Notes: generated by a model not told the origin, from the letters alone. A stretch of DNA of 64,000 nucleotides from Gaiellaceae bacterium (GCA_026002995.1 BPGK01000001.1:2357988-2421987), one strand, 5' to 3'; shown: positions 1 to 8,830, counted from the stretch's first letter. Numbers and translations: made by a program.

Positions 1-100
1 GGTCGAAGAAGAGCTCGAGAAAGCTGGTCTTGCGCTCCTCCTCCGCGACCGTCTCATCGGCAACGAGCGCGGCGATGTCCTCGCGCGCGTGCTCGCTCAC
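1..100 (-). CDS. LtrA-like membrane protein, N-terminus only (runs off window)
   Basis: Only the first 33 codons are in the window. Reading starts at a GTG that overlaps the stop of the upstream metallopeptidase gene by four bases (GTGA), so the two are probably translationally coupled. The visible peptide is acidic and ends in SFLELFFD, which resembles the first segment of low-temperature-requirement A (LtrA) proteins, where ELFFDLVFV opens the first transmembrane helix. LtrA proteins are multi-pass membrane proteins of poorly defined function. The call rests on one short motif; the rest of the gene lies outside the window. Confidence 0.5.
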   Translation of the reverse strand, partial: MSEHAREDIAALVADETVAEEERKTSFLELFFD

Positions 101-1671
101 GCCGTCACGACCTCGCGCGCGAGCGACGCCACGGAGAGCGGCGCCCCCGAGGCGCGCTCGACGAGGATGTCCCAGCGGAGCGACTGGCCCGGGGCGAAGA
201 GGCGCTCGCGGAGCAGCGCGCCGGCCTCGGGTCGGTCGACGAGCCCACCCACCTCGCGCTCGAGGGCGGCTCGGATCTGGAGCGCGACGATCATCCCGTA
301 CAGGTACGTGTGGTAGTAGACGGGGGCCGTCGCGATGTGCACCTTCGCGGCCCAGTCCGGTGCGGCCCTCCCCTCGGGTGGGTCGACGAGCTGGTAGCGG
401 CGGACGAGCTCCCACCAGAGCGTGTCGAGGTCGCCATCGGGGTTGGCGTAGAGCGCCCGCTCGAAGCCGTTCATCACGAGTACCCAGCGTGTGAACACGA
501 GCAGCTCGGCGACCCGCGCGAGACGCAGCCGCTCCTCGAGCTCAGCAGCGTCCGCTGCGCTCAGGCCTACGACCCGCACGAGCCACTCACGCTGCCACGC
601 GAGCGAGCCGAGGAGGATCGCGGCCGCCTCCGTGGCCACGAGGTGCGTCGTCCGCAGCGACCACGGGAGCTCCGATCCGAGCGCGGCGTCGTAGATCCCG
701 TGCCCCAGCTCGTGGAGCATGGTCTCCGCCCAGCCGTGCGTCGGCACGACGTTCGCGAGGATGCGAACGTCACCCGCTCTGTCGACGTCGATGCAGAAGG
801 CGTGCTGGCTCTTCCCGGATCGCGGGTAGAGGTCGCTGCGCCGGAGGATCGGCTCGACGTCGAAGCCGAGCCCGGCAAGAGTGCGCTCGGCCAGAGAGAC
901 GACCTCGGTCTCCCCGAAGAGCGCGTCCAGGTCGACGCCCGCAGCAGGCGGCACCTCCTGAAAGAAGGGATCTGCGTAGTGCCACGGCCGCAGGTCGTGC
1001 TCCGAGCAGTGGAAGCGGGCTGCCAGGCGCTCGTCGAGCGACCTCTTCCAGCGCGCGAACGGCTCCGCAGTAGCCCGGTCGGCGGCCGCGAGGGTCTCCG
1101 CGAGCCGTCGCTCGTCGAGCTCGTCGGTCGCGAGCGAGAGTGCGTACCAGTCGCGGTAGCCGAGGGAGCGGGCGGCGTCGTTCCGTAGCCGCGCGAGCTC
1201 GCGGACATCGTCGGCGACGGCTGCGCCGACCGTCTTCGAGGCCTCCCATGCCTCTCGCCGCTCGCCCGGATCGTCACTCCGTCGCAGGATCCTCTTGATC
1301 TCGTTGTCGTCTGCCTGCTGCCCCCGGACGGCGGCGCGGTGGCGAGAGAAGCGCCCTTCGATCTCGGCTTCCAACTCCACGATCCGCTCCTGAAGCGCCT
1401 CCGGCACCTGGTAGGGGAGCAGTCCGTCGCGGAGCACCCCGAGGCGCCGGCGGGCGCGGGGATCGCCCGCCGTCTCGTGCCCGCGCAGGATCGCGGCGAA
1501 CGTCTCGCGATCGGCGGCGGCGCGTGCGTACGCGAGGTCTGCAGCGACCCGCCTGCGCTCGTTGGCCTCCGAGGCCTCGACGTTGAGCTCCCACCACGCG
1601 AGCGAACGTGCGACCTCGAGGGGTTGCAGGCGCTCCTCGACGGCATCGGCGAGCCTGGCTGCGTCGTCCAC
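97..1671 (-). CDS. M3/M2-family zinc metallopeptidase (carboxypeptidase/oligopeptidase type)
   Basis: The protein is 524 residues and mostly helical, as in M2 (ACE-like) and M3 (oligopeptidase) peptidases. The zinc motif HELGH follows the stretch THGWAETML, and the likely third ligand is the Glu of VATEAA, 24 residues after the second His, as in these families. The C-terminal HIATAPVYYHTYLYG segment resembles the substrate-binding Tyr/His region. No signal peptide is seen, so it is probably cytoplasmic and trims oligopeptides. The GTG at 1671 was chosen because a -10 element TATGCT lies eight bases upstream (leaderless start); an ATG at 1809 would add an implausible Arg-rich tail. M2 versus M3 cannot be settled by eye. 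Confidence 0.85.
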   Translation of the reverse strand: MDDAARLADAVEERLQPLEVARSLAWWELNVEASEANERRRVAADLAYARAAADRETFAAILRGHETAGDPRARRRLGVLRDGLLPYQVPEALQERIVELEAEIEGRFSRHRAAVRGQQADDNEIKRILRRSDDPGERREAWEASKTVGAAVADDVRELARLRNDAARSLGYRDWYALSLATDELDERRLAETLAAADRATAEPFARWKRSLDERLAARFHCSEHDLRPWHYADPFFQEVPPAAGVDLDALFGETEVVSLAERTLAGLGFDVEPILRRSDLYPRSGKSQHAFCIDVDRAGDVRILANVVPTHGWAETMLHELGHGIYDAALGSELPWSLRTTHLVATEAAAILLGSLAWQREWLVRVVGLSAADAAELEERLRLARVAELLVFTRWVLVMNGFERALYANPDGDLDTLWWELVRRYQLVDPPEGRAAPDWAAKVHIATAPVYYHTYLYGMIVALQIRAALEREVGGLVDRPEAGALLRERLFAPGQSLRWDILVERASGAPLSVASLAREVVTA

Positions 1672-1866
1672 CGGGCGCGAGCATACAACGGCTTCCCGGA
1701 GGTGGACGACTCCCCCGACGCGACGACCCCGGGCACGCCGACGAGGCCGTCGCCCGCCCCCTGCGCTCGCCGCGTGCCGCGTGCCTCGCCCGCCTCGAGG
1801 ACGAGGCATTGACACGCGCGCCCGGGCGAGGACCGGACGACCGATCCGGCCGAGTACGATCTCGAC
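1672..1866. promoter_or_regulatory. Divergent promoter region, metallopeptidase / Rieske oxygenase
   Basis: This 195-base gap separates two divergent genes. On the plus strand TACGAT (1855-1860) is followed by six bases and the GTG of the Rieske gene. On the minus strand TATGCT (1685 down to 1680) is followed by eight bases and the GTG of the peptidase gene. Both look like leaderless -10 elements of the actinobacterial TANNNT type. I see no clear -35 or operator in the rest. Confidence 0.5.
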
Positions 1867-2928
1867 GTGGCGATTGCCGGCACGATGCGCACGCTCCCGT
1901 GGAGCTGGTACACGGACCCGGCCGCGCTCGAGCTCGAGCGCGACGCGATCTTCCGACGTCACTGGCAGTACGTGGGGCACGCCGGCGAGCTCCCGACGCC
2001 CGGCTCCTACACGAGCACGCGCCTGGCGCACATCCCGGTCGTCCTCACCCGCGACGAGACGGGCGCGCTGCGCGCGTTCCTGAACGTCTGCCGACATCGG
2101 GGGGCCCTCGTCTGCGACGGATCCGGGGAGCGGGCGACCCTCCAGTGCCCGTACCACGCGTGGACGTATGGGCTCGACGGGCGGCTGCTCGCGGCGCCCC
2201 GCTTCGCGCGTGAGGGCGGAACGGACGAGGCGGAGCTCGGGCTCGTGCCACTGCGGCTCGAGACCTGGGGTCCGTTCCTCTTCGTCTGCGCCGACGACGA
2301 CGCGCCACCGCTCGCCGAGGTGCTCGAGGACGTCCCGGAGCGAGTCGCGAGCGCGGGCATCGACGTCGACGCGCTCCGCTTCCTGCAGCGCGCCGAATCC
2401 GAGCTCGCCGCGAACTGGAAGATCGTCGCCGAGAACTTCCTCGAGTGCTACCACTGCCCGACCGCCCACCCCGGCTTCTCCGCGGTGATGGACGTGTCAC
2501 CCGACGCCTACCGCCTCGAGACGCACGCCTGGCGGATGACCCAGCACGGGCCACCGCGCCCCGAGCCGAAGGGTGCCTACGACCCGAGGGGAGCGGTCGA
2601 GCGAGGGCAGTTCCACCTCTTCTTCCCCGGCACCGTCGTCAACGTCATGCCGGGTAGGCCGAACCTCTCGATAGGGCCGATCTACCCGCTCGGGCCCGAG
2701 CAGACGTACCGCTTCCTCGACTACTTCGTCGACCCCGACGCCGACGACACCTGGATCGCCGAGATGCTCGAGTTCGACACGCAGGTCGGCGTCGAGGACC
2801 GAGCGCTCGTCGAGCGCGTCCAGGCGGGAGTCGGTTCCGGGCTCCTCGGTCAGGGGCGCCTCATGCCCGAGTCCGAGCGGCTGATCGCGCACTTCCAGTC
2901 GCTCGTGCTCGACGCGCTCGCCTCCTAG
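1867..2928 (+). CDS. Rieske [2Fe-2S] ring-hydroxylating oxygenase, alpha subunit
   Basis: The 353-residue protein has the two-domain layout of Rieske non-haem iron oxygenases. The N-terminal Rieske domain carries CRH and CPYH (CxH-x17-CxxH) in the stretch HRGALV to AWTYGLDG. The catalytic domain begins with ENFLECYHCPTAHP, giving the two His ligands of the mononuclear iron; a later Asp completes the facial triad in this family. Such enzymes hydroxylate or demethylate aromatics or quaternary amines using electrons from a separate reductase. No reductase or beta subunit is adjacent, so the substrate is open. The start is GTG 1867, supported by a -10 hexamer six bases upstream; ATG 1885 is the alternative. 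Confidence 0.9.
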   Translation: MAIAGTMRTLPWSWYTDPAALELERDAIFRRHWQYVGHAGELPTPGSYTSTRLAHIPVVLTRDETGALRAFLNVCRHRGALVCDGSGERATLQCPYHAWTYGLDGRLLAAPRFAREGGTDEAELGLVPLRLETWGPFLFVCADDDAPPLAEVLEDVPERVASAGIDVDALRFLQRAESELAANWKIVAENFLECYHCPTAHPGFSAVMDVSPDAYRLETHAWRMTQHGPPRPEPKGAYDPRGAVERGQFHLFFPGTVVNVMPGRPNLSIGPIYPLGPEQTYRFLDYFVDPDADDTWIAEMLEFDTQVGVEDRALVERVQAGVGSGLLGQGRLMPESERLIAHFQSLVLDALAS

Positions 2929-2947
2929 ACGCCGTCGTCCGAGCAAC

Positions 2948-2992
2948 GTTCACCGCCTGCTCACCCCGCTCGGGCACCTGCCGATACACAAT
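2948..2992 (+). promoter_or_regulatory. PHO-box-like direct repeat and leaderless promoter of ppk1
   Basis: Two adjacent 11-base units, GTTCACCGCCT (2948-2958) and GCTCACCCCGC (2959-2969), match the direct-repeat style of actinobacterial PhoP boxes (GTTCACC core). A -10-like CACAAT (2987-2992) lies six bases before the ATG of ppk1, so a leaderless transcript would begin at or near the start codon and the repeats would cover about -51 to -30. The same unit occurs before three other Pho-related genes in this window. Confidence 0.6.
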
Positions 2993-2998
2993 GGAGCG

Positions 2999-5098
2999 AT
3001 GGCCACGCGCGCGCACCCGGAGCCGGCCGCGACCCTCCTCAACCGCGAGCTCTCCCACCTCGAGTTCCACGGTCGGGTGCTCGAGCTCGCCGAGGACGAG
3101 TCACTCCCCCTACTCGAGCGCGTGCGCTTCTGCTCGATCTTCTCGTCGAACATCGACGAGTTCTTCCAGGTCCGCGTCGCCGGCTTGCTCGGACAGGCCG
3201 AGTCGGGGATCGCCGTCCGCTCTCAAGACGGCCTCACCCCGCAGCAGGCGCTGGCCGCGATCCGGGAGCGCATGCTCGAGCTCACGGCGCGTCAGTCTCG
3301 CCTCTGGAGACGCGTGCTCCGCACGCAGCTCGCGGCCGAGGGGATCGTCGTCGGTGGAATCGAAGACCTCGACGAGGGGGAGCTCGCGTTCCTCGAGCGT
3401 CACTACGAGCGCGAGATCTTCCCGATCCTCACCCCGCTCGCGGTCGGCCCGGGACAGCCGTTCCCGTACATCTCCGCCCTCTCGCTCTCGCTCGCGATGT
3501 TCGTCCGACACCCGGACACGGGCGACGAGCGCTTCGCTCGGGTCAAGATCCCCGAGGGACTCCCGCGCTTCCTCGACGTCAGTGGGAGCGGCGGCCGCTT
3601 CGTCCCGCTCGAGCAGGTGATCGCACACTTCCTGCCGACCCTCTTCCCCGGAGTCGAGATCGTCGAGCGAGCAGTCTTCCGCGTGACCCGCGACGCCGAC
3701 TTCGAGGTCTCCGACGACGCCGACGACCTGCTCGAGGCGGTCGAGAGCCAGCTCCGCAAGCGCCGCTTCGGCGATGTCGTACGCGTCGAGGTCAGCGCCT
3801 CGGCCTCGTCGGAGATGGTCGCGCGGCTGCGCCAGGGGCTCGGAGTCGACGAGACTCAGGTGTACCGGATCGAGAGCCCGCTCGACCTCGCCGACCTTCG
3901 GGAGCTCGCCGACCTCGACCGCCCTGACCTCCGGTTCGAGCCCTGGGTTCCCGTCGTCCCGCCGCGCCTGCAAGGCGCGCAGAGCGACCCGACGCGGATC
4001 TTCGACGAGATCCGCCGTGGCGACGTCCTCGTCCACCAGCCGTACCAGTCGTTCCGAGGAAGCTTCGAGGTCTTCGCGCAAGCCGCCGTCCGCGACCCGA
4101 ACGTGATCGCCATGAAGACCTCCGTGTACCGGACGAGCGACGACTCCAACCTCATCAGCTCGCTCATCCAGTGCGCCGAGAGCGGCAAGCAGGCCGTGTG
4201 CCTCGTCGAGCTGAAGGCGCGTTTCGACGAGCTCCGCAACATCGAGTGGGCGCGGGCGCTCGAGCAGGCGGGCGCGCACGTCGTCTACGGCTATCCGGAT
4301 CTCAAGATCCACGCGAAGATGACGCTCGTCGTCCGGCGCGAGGAGGACGGGCTCCGACGATACGTCCACGTGGGGACCGGGAACTACAACGCTGCGACGG
4401 CGCGCGTCTACGAGGATCTCGGCCTCTTCACGGCGGACGAGCAGATCGCCGCAGACGTCGCCGACCTCTTCAACTTCATCACGGGCTTCGGACGCCCGCA
4501 GCAATTCCGGAAGCTGCTCGTGGCGCCGTTCACACTCCGGAGCGGCCTCCTGGACGAGATCCGCGCCGTCACGAAGGCGGCAGAGGACGGCGAGCGAGCC
4601 CGGATCCGCTTCAAGCTCAACCACCTCGTCGACGCGGCGATCGTGCAGGAGCTCTACGCGGCCTCGCGAGCCGGCGCCGAGATCGACATCGTCGCCCGCT
4701 CGAGCTGCGCTCTCCGCCCGGGCGTCGAGGGTCTGTCCGAGACCATCCGCGTCCGCTCGATCGTCGGACGCTTCCTCGAGCACAGCCGCGTCTACGAGTT
4801 CGAGGCAGGCGAGCGGAAGACCCTGTACATCGGGAGCCCGGACCTCATGAAGCGGAACCTCGACCACCGGATCGAGATCCTCGTGCCGATTGAGAACGCA
4901 CGCCTCCAGCGCGAGATCGAAGCCGTTCTCGACAGCGCCTTCTCCGACGAGACGAACTCGTGGATCCTCGCCCCCGACGGCACCTGGTTCCGCCTCGTGC
5001 CCCCGAGCCCCGACCAGGCGTACTCGCACCACGAGGCGTTGATGCGTCGAGCGCAGGCCCGCGCGCGCCGACGGACGCGAGCGCGCCGTGGCGGCTGA
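2999..5098 (+). CDS. ppk1: Polyphosphate kinase 1
   Basis: This cytoplasmic enzyme reversibly polymerises the gamma phosphate of ATP into polyphosphate. The 699-residue length is normal for Ppk1. The N-terminal domain opens with LLNRELSHLEFHGRVLELA, and the two phospholipase-D-like C domains carry the conserved His residues in LKIHAKMTLV (phosphoenzyme His) and FLEHSRVYEF. VGTGNYNAATARVYEDLG and YIGSPDLMKRNLDHRIE are also classical Ppk1 segments. It overlaps or abuts the downstream exopolyphosphatase gene, so both directions of polyP turnover are co-transcribed. PHO-box-like repeats upstream suggest induction by phosphate starvation. Confidence 0.97.
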   Translation: MATRAHPEPAATLLNRELSHLEFHGRVLELAEDESLPLLERVRFCSIFSSNIDEFFQVRVAGLLGQAESGIAVRSQDGLTPQQALAAIRERMLELTARQSRLWRRVLRTQLAAEGIVVGGIEDLDEGELAFLERHYEREIFPILTPLAVGPGQPFPYISALSLSLAMFVRHPDTGDERFARVKIPEGLPRFLDVSGSGGRFVPLEQVIAHFLPTLFPGVEIVERAVFRVTRDADFEVSDDADDLLEAVESQLRKRRFGDVVRVEVSASASSEMVARLRQGLGVDETQVYRIESPLDLADLRELADLDRPDLRFEPWVPVVPPRLQGAQSDPTRIFDEIRRGDVLVHQPYQSFRGSFEVFAQAAVRDPNVIAMKTSVYRTSDDSNLISSLIQCAESGKQAVCLVELKARFDELRNIEWARALEQAGAHVVYGYPDLKIHAKMTLVVRREEDGLRRYVHVGTGNYNAATARVYEDLGLFTADEQIAADVADLFNFITGFGRPQQFRKLLVAPFTLRSGLLDEIRAVTKAAEDGERARIRFKLNHLVDAAIVQELYAASRAGAEIDIVARSSCALRPGVEGLSETIRVRSIVGRFLEHSRVYEFEAGERKTLYIGSPDLMKRNLDHRIEILVPIENARLQREIEAVLDSAFSDETNSWILAPDGTWFRLVPPSPDQAYSHHEALMRRAQARARRRTRARRGG

Positions 5099-5126
5099 GC
5101 GGCCGCCGGCCGACGCGTCCGAGACA

Positions 5127-6023
5127 ATGCCGCCGATGAAGGTCGCGGTCATCGACGTCGGCTCCAACTCCGTCCGCCTGCTGGTCGCGTCTGTCACGAG
5201 GACGGGCGAGATCGAGCAGCTCCGGCGAGAGCGCGCCTACCTCCGACTCGGCGACGATGCGTATGCTCAGGGGCGGATCGGCGACTCCAAGCTCGAGCAA
5301 GCGGCGCTCGTCAGCCGCCGGTTCGCTCGGAGCGCCCGCAAGCGCGGCGCCGAGCGGCTCGCGACGATCGTGACCGCACCCGGACGGCAGGCGGCGAACG
5401 GCGACGAGCTCCTCGCCGCGATCGCCGAGGCGACGGAGGCGCCGGTCGAGCTCCTGAGCGCCGAGGAGGAGGGACGGCTCGCGTGGGAAGGCTGCGTGGC
5501 CGGGATCCGAGACACCGTCGGGGCGGTGGCCGTGATCGACCTCGGCGGGGGATCGTGCGAGGTCGCCGTCGGCATGCCCGGAGAGGGGGTGGAGTGGATT
5601 CGCTCGCACGACGCGGGGGCGTTGCGCGTGACCCGCGCCTTCCTCGACGTTGCAACGCCGACGGTGGACGAGGCCCGGAGAGCGCGAGACGGCGTTCGCG
5701 CGCTCCTCGCCGACCTCGATTCGCCCCACGCCGAGCACGCCTTCGCGGTCGGCGGCACGGCTCGGGCGCTCGGCCGCCTCCTCGGGCCTCGCTTCGACGC
5801 GGACGACCTCGATCAGCTCGCTTCGCGCCTCGTGCGCGACGGCGTCGAGCGCACGATCGCCGGGACGTCGATCACGCCGCAGCGCGGCGAGACGCTGCTC
5901 GGGGGGACGCTCGTGCTCGCGGAGCTCGCCGACCGGCTCGGCAGGCCGCTTCGGGTCGGCCGTGGGGGTCTGCGCGAGGGCGCTGCGCTCGCGCTCGCCG
6001 ATGCCGACGCGCTCGCCGCGTAG
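5127..6023 (+). CDS. ppx: Exopolyphosphatase / guanosine pentaphosphatase (Ppx/GppA family)
   Basis: This is an ASKHA-fold phosphatase that releases phosphate from polyP ends or hydrolyses pppGpp. It begins with VAVIDVGSNSVRLLV (phosphate-1 loop) and has the second loop VIDLGGGSCEVAVG. At about 298 residues it is the short, two-domain form common in actinomycetes. Candidate starts are GTG 5088 (overlapping ppk1 by 11 bases), ATG 5127 and ATG 5136; the latter two fit the family better because the extra N-terminal residues are Ala/Pro-rich. It is downstream of ppk1 in the same operon. Confidence 0.92.
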   Translation: MPPMKVAVIDVGSNSVRLLVASVTRTGEIEQLRRERAYLRLGDDAYAQGRIGDSKLEQAALVSRRFARSARKRGAERLATIVTAPGRQAANGDELLAAIAEATEAPVELLSAEEEGRLAWEGCVAGIRDTVGAVAVIDLGGGSCEVAVGMPGEGVEWIRSHDAGALRVTRAFLDVATPTVDEARRARDGVRALLADLDSPHAEHAFAVGGTARALGRLLGPRFDADDLDQLASRLVRDGVERTIAGTSITPQRGETLLGGTLVLAELADRLGRPLRVGRGGLREGAALALADADALAA

Positions 6024-6070
6024 CCGCGCTACGGCTTCTCGGCCACCTCACTCGCCGCGCCGTCGGCGAG

Positions 6071-6096
6071 CGCAGGCTCAAACGAGAACGCCTGCG
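6071..6096. terminator. Possible bidirectional hairpin between ppx and sixA
   Basis: Seven-base arms CGCAGGC and GCCTGCG are separated by 12 bases between two convergent genes. The left arm touches the sixA stop codon. There is no T-run, so function as a terminator is only suggested by position. Confidence 0.25.
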
Positions 6097-6530
6097 GCGC
6101 GTTGCTGACTCGTCGGCGAGGGCACATACGCCACCGGGACGAGAGCGCCGTCTCGTCGCTCGACCACCCAAGCGGCAGCCTTCTCGCAGGTCACCTCGGC
6201 GCCGAGAATCCGTTCGAGAACCTCGCGATGAGTGCACACGAGGGCGTCGTCCGGGAGCGACGCGAGGAGGGCGACGGCCTCCTCGGGCGCCGCGTCGGGC
6301 GCGAGCGCGTTACAGGCCTCGACCGGGAGACCGCGCGAGAGCCCGAGCGCACGTACCGTCTCGAGGCAGCGAGCGTAGGGGCTCGACACGATCCGCTCGA
6401 GCGTCACGCCGGAGAGCGCCTCCGGGAGCATCCGAGCGTCCGCGCGGCCGAGGCGATCGAGTCTCCGCGCACGGTCGAGGCTCGCAGAGGAGAGGCGCTC
6501 GCCCGCGCTCGCGTGTCTCAGGAGCAGCAT
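6078..6530 (-). CDS. sixA: SixA-like histidine phosphatase
   Basis: The 150-residue protein belongs to the histidine-phosphatase superfamily. The catalytic LLLRHAS (RHG-type motif) is at residues 2-8, a conserved Arg follows in IVSSPYARCLET, and the second catalytic His is in LVCTHREVLE. SixA enzymes dephosphorylate phosphohistidine; related domains occur in mycobacterial MutT1, fused behind a Nudix domain. Here the Nudix gene lies directly upstream, 68 bases away on the same strand, so the pair looks like a split MutT1. The start is ATG 6530. Partner and substrate are not known from sequence. Confidence 0.85.
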   Translation of the reverse strand: MLLLRHASAGERLSSASLDRARRLDRLGRADARMLPEALSGVTLERIVSSPYARCLETVRALGLSRGLPVEACNALAPDAAPEEAVALLASLPDDALVCTHREVLERILGAEVTCEKAAAWVVERRDGALVPVAYVPSPTSQQRAAGVLV

Positions 6531-6598
6531 CTCGTCTCCACCCGGCCCTCGGCGCGGCATTCTCCGCGCTCGCGAGTCGGGGGTCAAGCGACCCCGCG

Positions 6599-6976
6599 TC
6601 AGAGGGAATCGAGGAGCGCGACGTCCCGCGCGTAGCTGAGGAGCGAACGCGCCTCGGAGAGAGAGACCCACCGCGCGTCGTCGACCTCGCGCACCAGCTC
6701 GATCCGATCCTGGAGCGGTCGCATCCGCCAGTACCGCACGCGCTTCGGCCGCCCCTGCGCGTCCACGTACTCCACCGACGGGAGCTCGCGCTCGAGCTCG
6801 CAACGCAGCCCGGTCTCTTCCTCCACCTCGCGGAGCGCGCACGCCTCGTCGGCCTCCCCGGGCTTGGCCTTGCCCTTGGGAAACGTCCAGTCTCCGTGCG
6901 CCGATCGATGCACGACGAGCACCTCCACGCGTCCGCCTCGCTCACGAACGACGAGCCCGCCCGCGGCGCGGATCAC
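6599..6976 (-). CDS. Nudix hydrolase (MutT1-like N-terminal domain)
   Basis: The 125-residue protein carries a Nudix box, GKAKPGEADEACALREVEEETG, with the REVEEETG core binding the catalytic metals. It begins VIRAAGGLVVRERGG, as in MutT1/diadenosine-polyphosphate hydrolases, and WTFPKGKAKPGE is typical of that group. GTG 6976 overlaps the stop of the CYTH-CHAD gene by four bases (GTGA), which fixes the start. In Mycobacterium the MutT1 gene also sits beside ppk1, so the neighbourhood is conserved while the two domains are separate genes here. Likely substrates are oxidised nucleotides or dinucleoside polyphosphates. Confidence 0.88.
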   Translation of the reverse strand: MIRAAGGLVVRERGGRVEVLVVHRSAHGDWTFPKGKAKPGEADEACALREVEEETGLRCELERELPSVEYVDAQGRPKRVRYWRMRPLQDRIELVREVDDARWVSLSEARSLLSYARDVALLDSL

Positions 6977-8380
6977 CTGCTTGCCCTCCGACCGCGCCGC
7001 TCGAGCTCGGCCCAGGCAGCAGGCCACGCCGCGCGAGCCTCGCGACGCCGCGCGCGCTGGCGCTCGACGAGCCGCTCGGCCAGCGCCTCGGCGCCAGGCT
7101 CCCGGGTCGCCCAGGCACGGACTCGTTCCTCCGCCACGCAAGCGTCCTGGTGCTCGCCGAGAACGTCCTGGAGCCGCTTTGCAGCCGCGACGAACCGTCG
7201 GCCCCGCTTACCGAGCTCCGGCTCGGCGAGCTCTGCGGCGTAGCGCGCCCGCTTCACCTGGATGCGAGCTGCGTGGAGCTCGTCGTCCGACGACCTCGGG
7301 CCGAGCGTCCGAAATCTCCGCCGCGTCCGCTCGAACTCCTCTCGCCAGAGGTCGGAGAGCGTCAACTCGACTCCGGAGACAGCCGCGGGCTGCGTGGACT
7401 CGAGGCGATAGAGGAGTGCGAAGTAGCGCGGGTGGGAGAGGGCGCTGACCGCTGCCGCTCGGGCAGCGGCGTGCTCCTCCTCGAGCGCGTTCAGCAGCGA
7501 TCGGGCCACACGCTCCCCGAGCCCGACCTCTGTCAGGTCGGCGCGAGACGTGCGCGAGGAGCACGTCGAGGTCGCGCGCCGGCCCGAGCGCCGACCCGAG
7601 CCAGCCGAGCTCCTCGCGGAGCGACCTTGCCCACTCGCGCTCAAGGAGCGGCCGCGCGGCCCGCAGAAAAGCGCGGGCACGCCGCGTGGCGACACGCATC
7701 TGGTGGAGATCCTCGGGATCGCTGCCGAGCCTCGTGCCCGGGTCGTGGACGAGCAGCCGCTCGGCCTGCTCGACGAGCGCGACGCGCAGAACCTCGAGCG
7801 GGGGTGCGTGGACCGCCATCGAGACGCGCGGCCGCGCGGGCTCGATGCCGAGCGCGCGGTACAGCTTCGGTACGAGTGGCGCCTGCTCGGCGCCGGCTCG
7901 CACGAGCTGCACGACGAGCCGCTCCAGCACGGCATTGTCGTCGGCGGTGAGCTCCACCTCGAGCTCCCGGAAGCGCTCGACGACGCGTGCGCCATCGAGA
8001 ACGGACACCGTGTCCTCGACGATCTCGGCGCCCTCGACCCGCACGCGCCGACGACGCGTGCGAAGGCGAGCAACCCGGACGAGCGGGGCTCCGCGGACGA
8101 TCGCCGGGAGGAGGTCGAGCATCGCCTGTGGCGGACGAGCGGGCGGGCCCGGCTCCTCGAGCTCGACGCGCGCCGTCCCCCGAGGGAGCTTCAACTGCCA
8201 CACGCCCGCCCCGGCTTCCAGCCGATGTCGGAGCGTAACCCCATGCCGCGCCAACCGCAGATCGGCGGTGTCGACGTAGGTGGAGACGAACTCGCGGGTC
8301 GGAAGCTCTGGGCCGAAGGCAGCGAGCCGGAAGCCGCCACCCGGGATGAGCTTCGCCTCGCGCTCGACGGTCGTTCGCAT
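6973..8380 (-). pseudogene. CYTH-CHAD domain protein, interrupted by a frameshift
   Basis: The N-terminal half is a CYTH (triphosphate tunnel) domain, starting MRTTVEREAKL with the ExExK motif EREAK. It continues into a CHAD domain with HQMRVATRRARAFLRA. Near 7541-7546 the reading frame shifts by one base: the upstream frame ends its CHAD-like sequence at ARDLDVLLAHVS, and the next frame resumes with ADLTEVGLGERVARSLL and finishes with the second conserved block HAARIQVKRARYAAELAE. Removing one base there gives a full-length protein of roughly 468 residues. CHAD domains bind polyphosphate, which fits the ppk1-ppx neighbourhood. Either a real pseudogene or a sequence error. Start ATG 8380 has TACCCT seven bases upstream (8393 down to 8388). 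Confidence 0.82.
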
Positions 8381-8451
8381 CCGTTGCAGGGTAGTGCCGC
8401 GCGCGCTGACTCGTCTCGGACCGGTGAACGTCCCGCCCGATCGGCGCGATG

Positions 8452-8802
8452 TCACGGGGAGGACGGCCGCACCGGCCCTGCGAGCAGGTCGCCGATCCGC
8501 TCGAGCGCCCCCGGCGCGAGCGAGTAGTACGCGAAGGTCCCTCGCTTCTCGCGCTCGAGGAGCCCCGCCTCGACCAACTGCTTGAGGTGGTGGCTGACGG
8601 TGGGCTGCGAGATGCCGAGCAGCGGCTGGAACTCGCAGACGCAGACCGCCTCTCCCTCCGCCGCGAGCAGGATGTTGAGAATGCGGATGCGGTGCCGGTC
8701 GGCGAGCGCCTTGAACAGGCGCTCCAGCTCGGCAGCCTCGTCCTCGGTCAGCGTCGAGCCGGCGAGCGGAGTACAGCAGTGGACGAGGGGTAGCGCGGTC
8801 AC
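8452..8802 (-). CDS. arsR: ArsR/SmtB-family metalloregulator
   Basis: This 116-residue winged-helix repressor has the ArsR recognition helix GISQPTVSHHLKQLVEAGLLE and the wing KRGTFAYYSL. A CVCEF motif at about residue 54 matches the arsenic-binding CxC of classical ArsR, and extra Cys residues sit near the N-terminus (HCC). It would release DNA when As(III) binds. The start is GTG 8802 with a -10-like TAGCAT (8814 down to 8809) six bases upstream, so it is probably leaderless. It is divergent from arsC and shares with it a palindromic operator. Confidence 0.92.
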   Translation of the reverse strand: MTALPLVHCCTPLAGSTLTEDEAAELERLFKALADRHRIRILNILLAAEGEAVCVCEFQPLLGISQPTVSHHLKQLVEAGLLEREKRGTFAYYSLAPGALERIGDLLAGPVRPSSP

Positions 8803-8814
8803 GCTCCCATGCTA

Positions 8815-8830
8815 ATCGACTCGCATCGAT
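8815..8830. promoter_or_regulatory. Predicted ArsR operator in the arsR-arsC promoter region
   Basis: The palindrome ATCGA-N6-TCGAT abuts the -10 of arsR (8809-8814) and lies upstream of a CATATT -10-like element (8845-8850) for arsC. An identical arrangement recurs before osmC, and a one-mismatch copy precedes acr3. A related half-site TTCGATGCATG follows at about 8858-8868. The pattern is seen directly; ArsR binding is inferred. Confidence 0.6.

Noticed and set aside
1672-1809. Longer metallopeptidase starting at ATG 1809
   Set aside because: The added 46 residues are Arg/Gly-rich and the leaderless -10 at 1680-1685 points to GTG 1671.
3110-5197. Minus-strand open frame opposite ppk1
   Set aside because: It is a shadow of ppk1, acidic and repetitive, without family resemblance.
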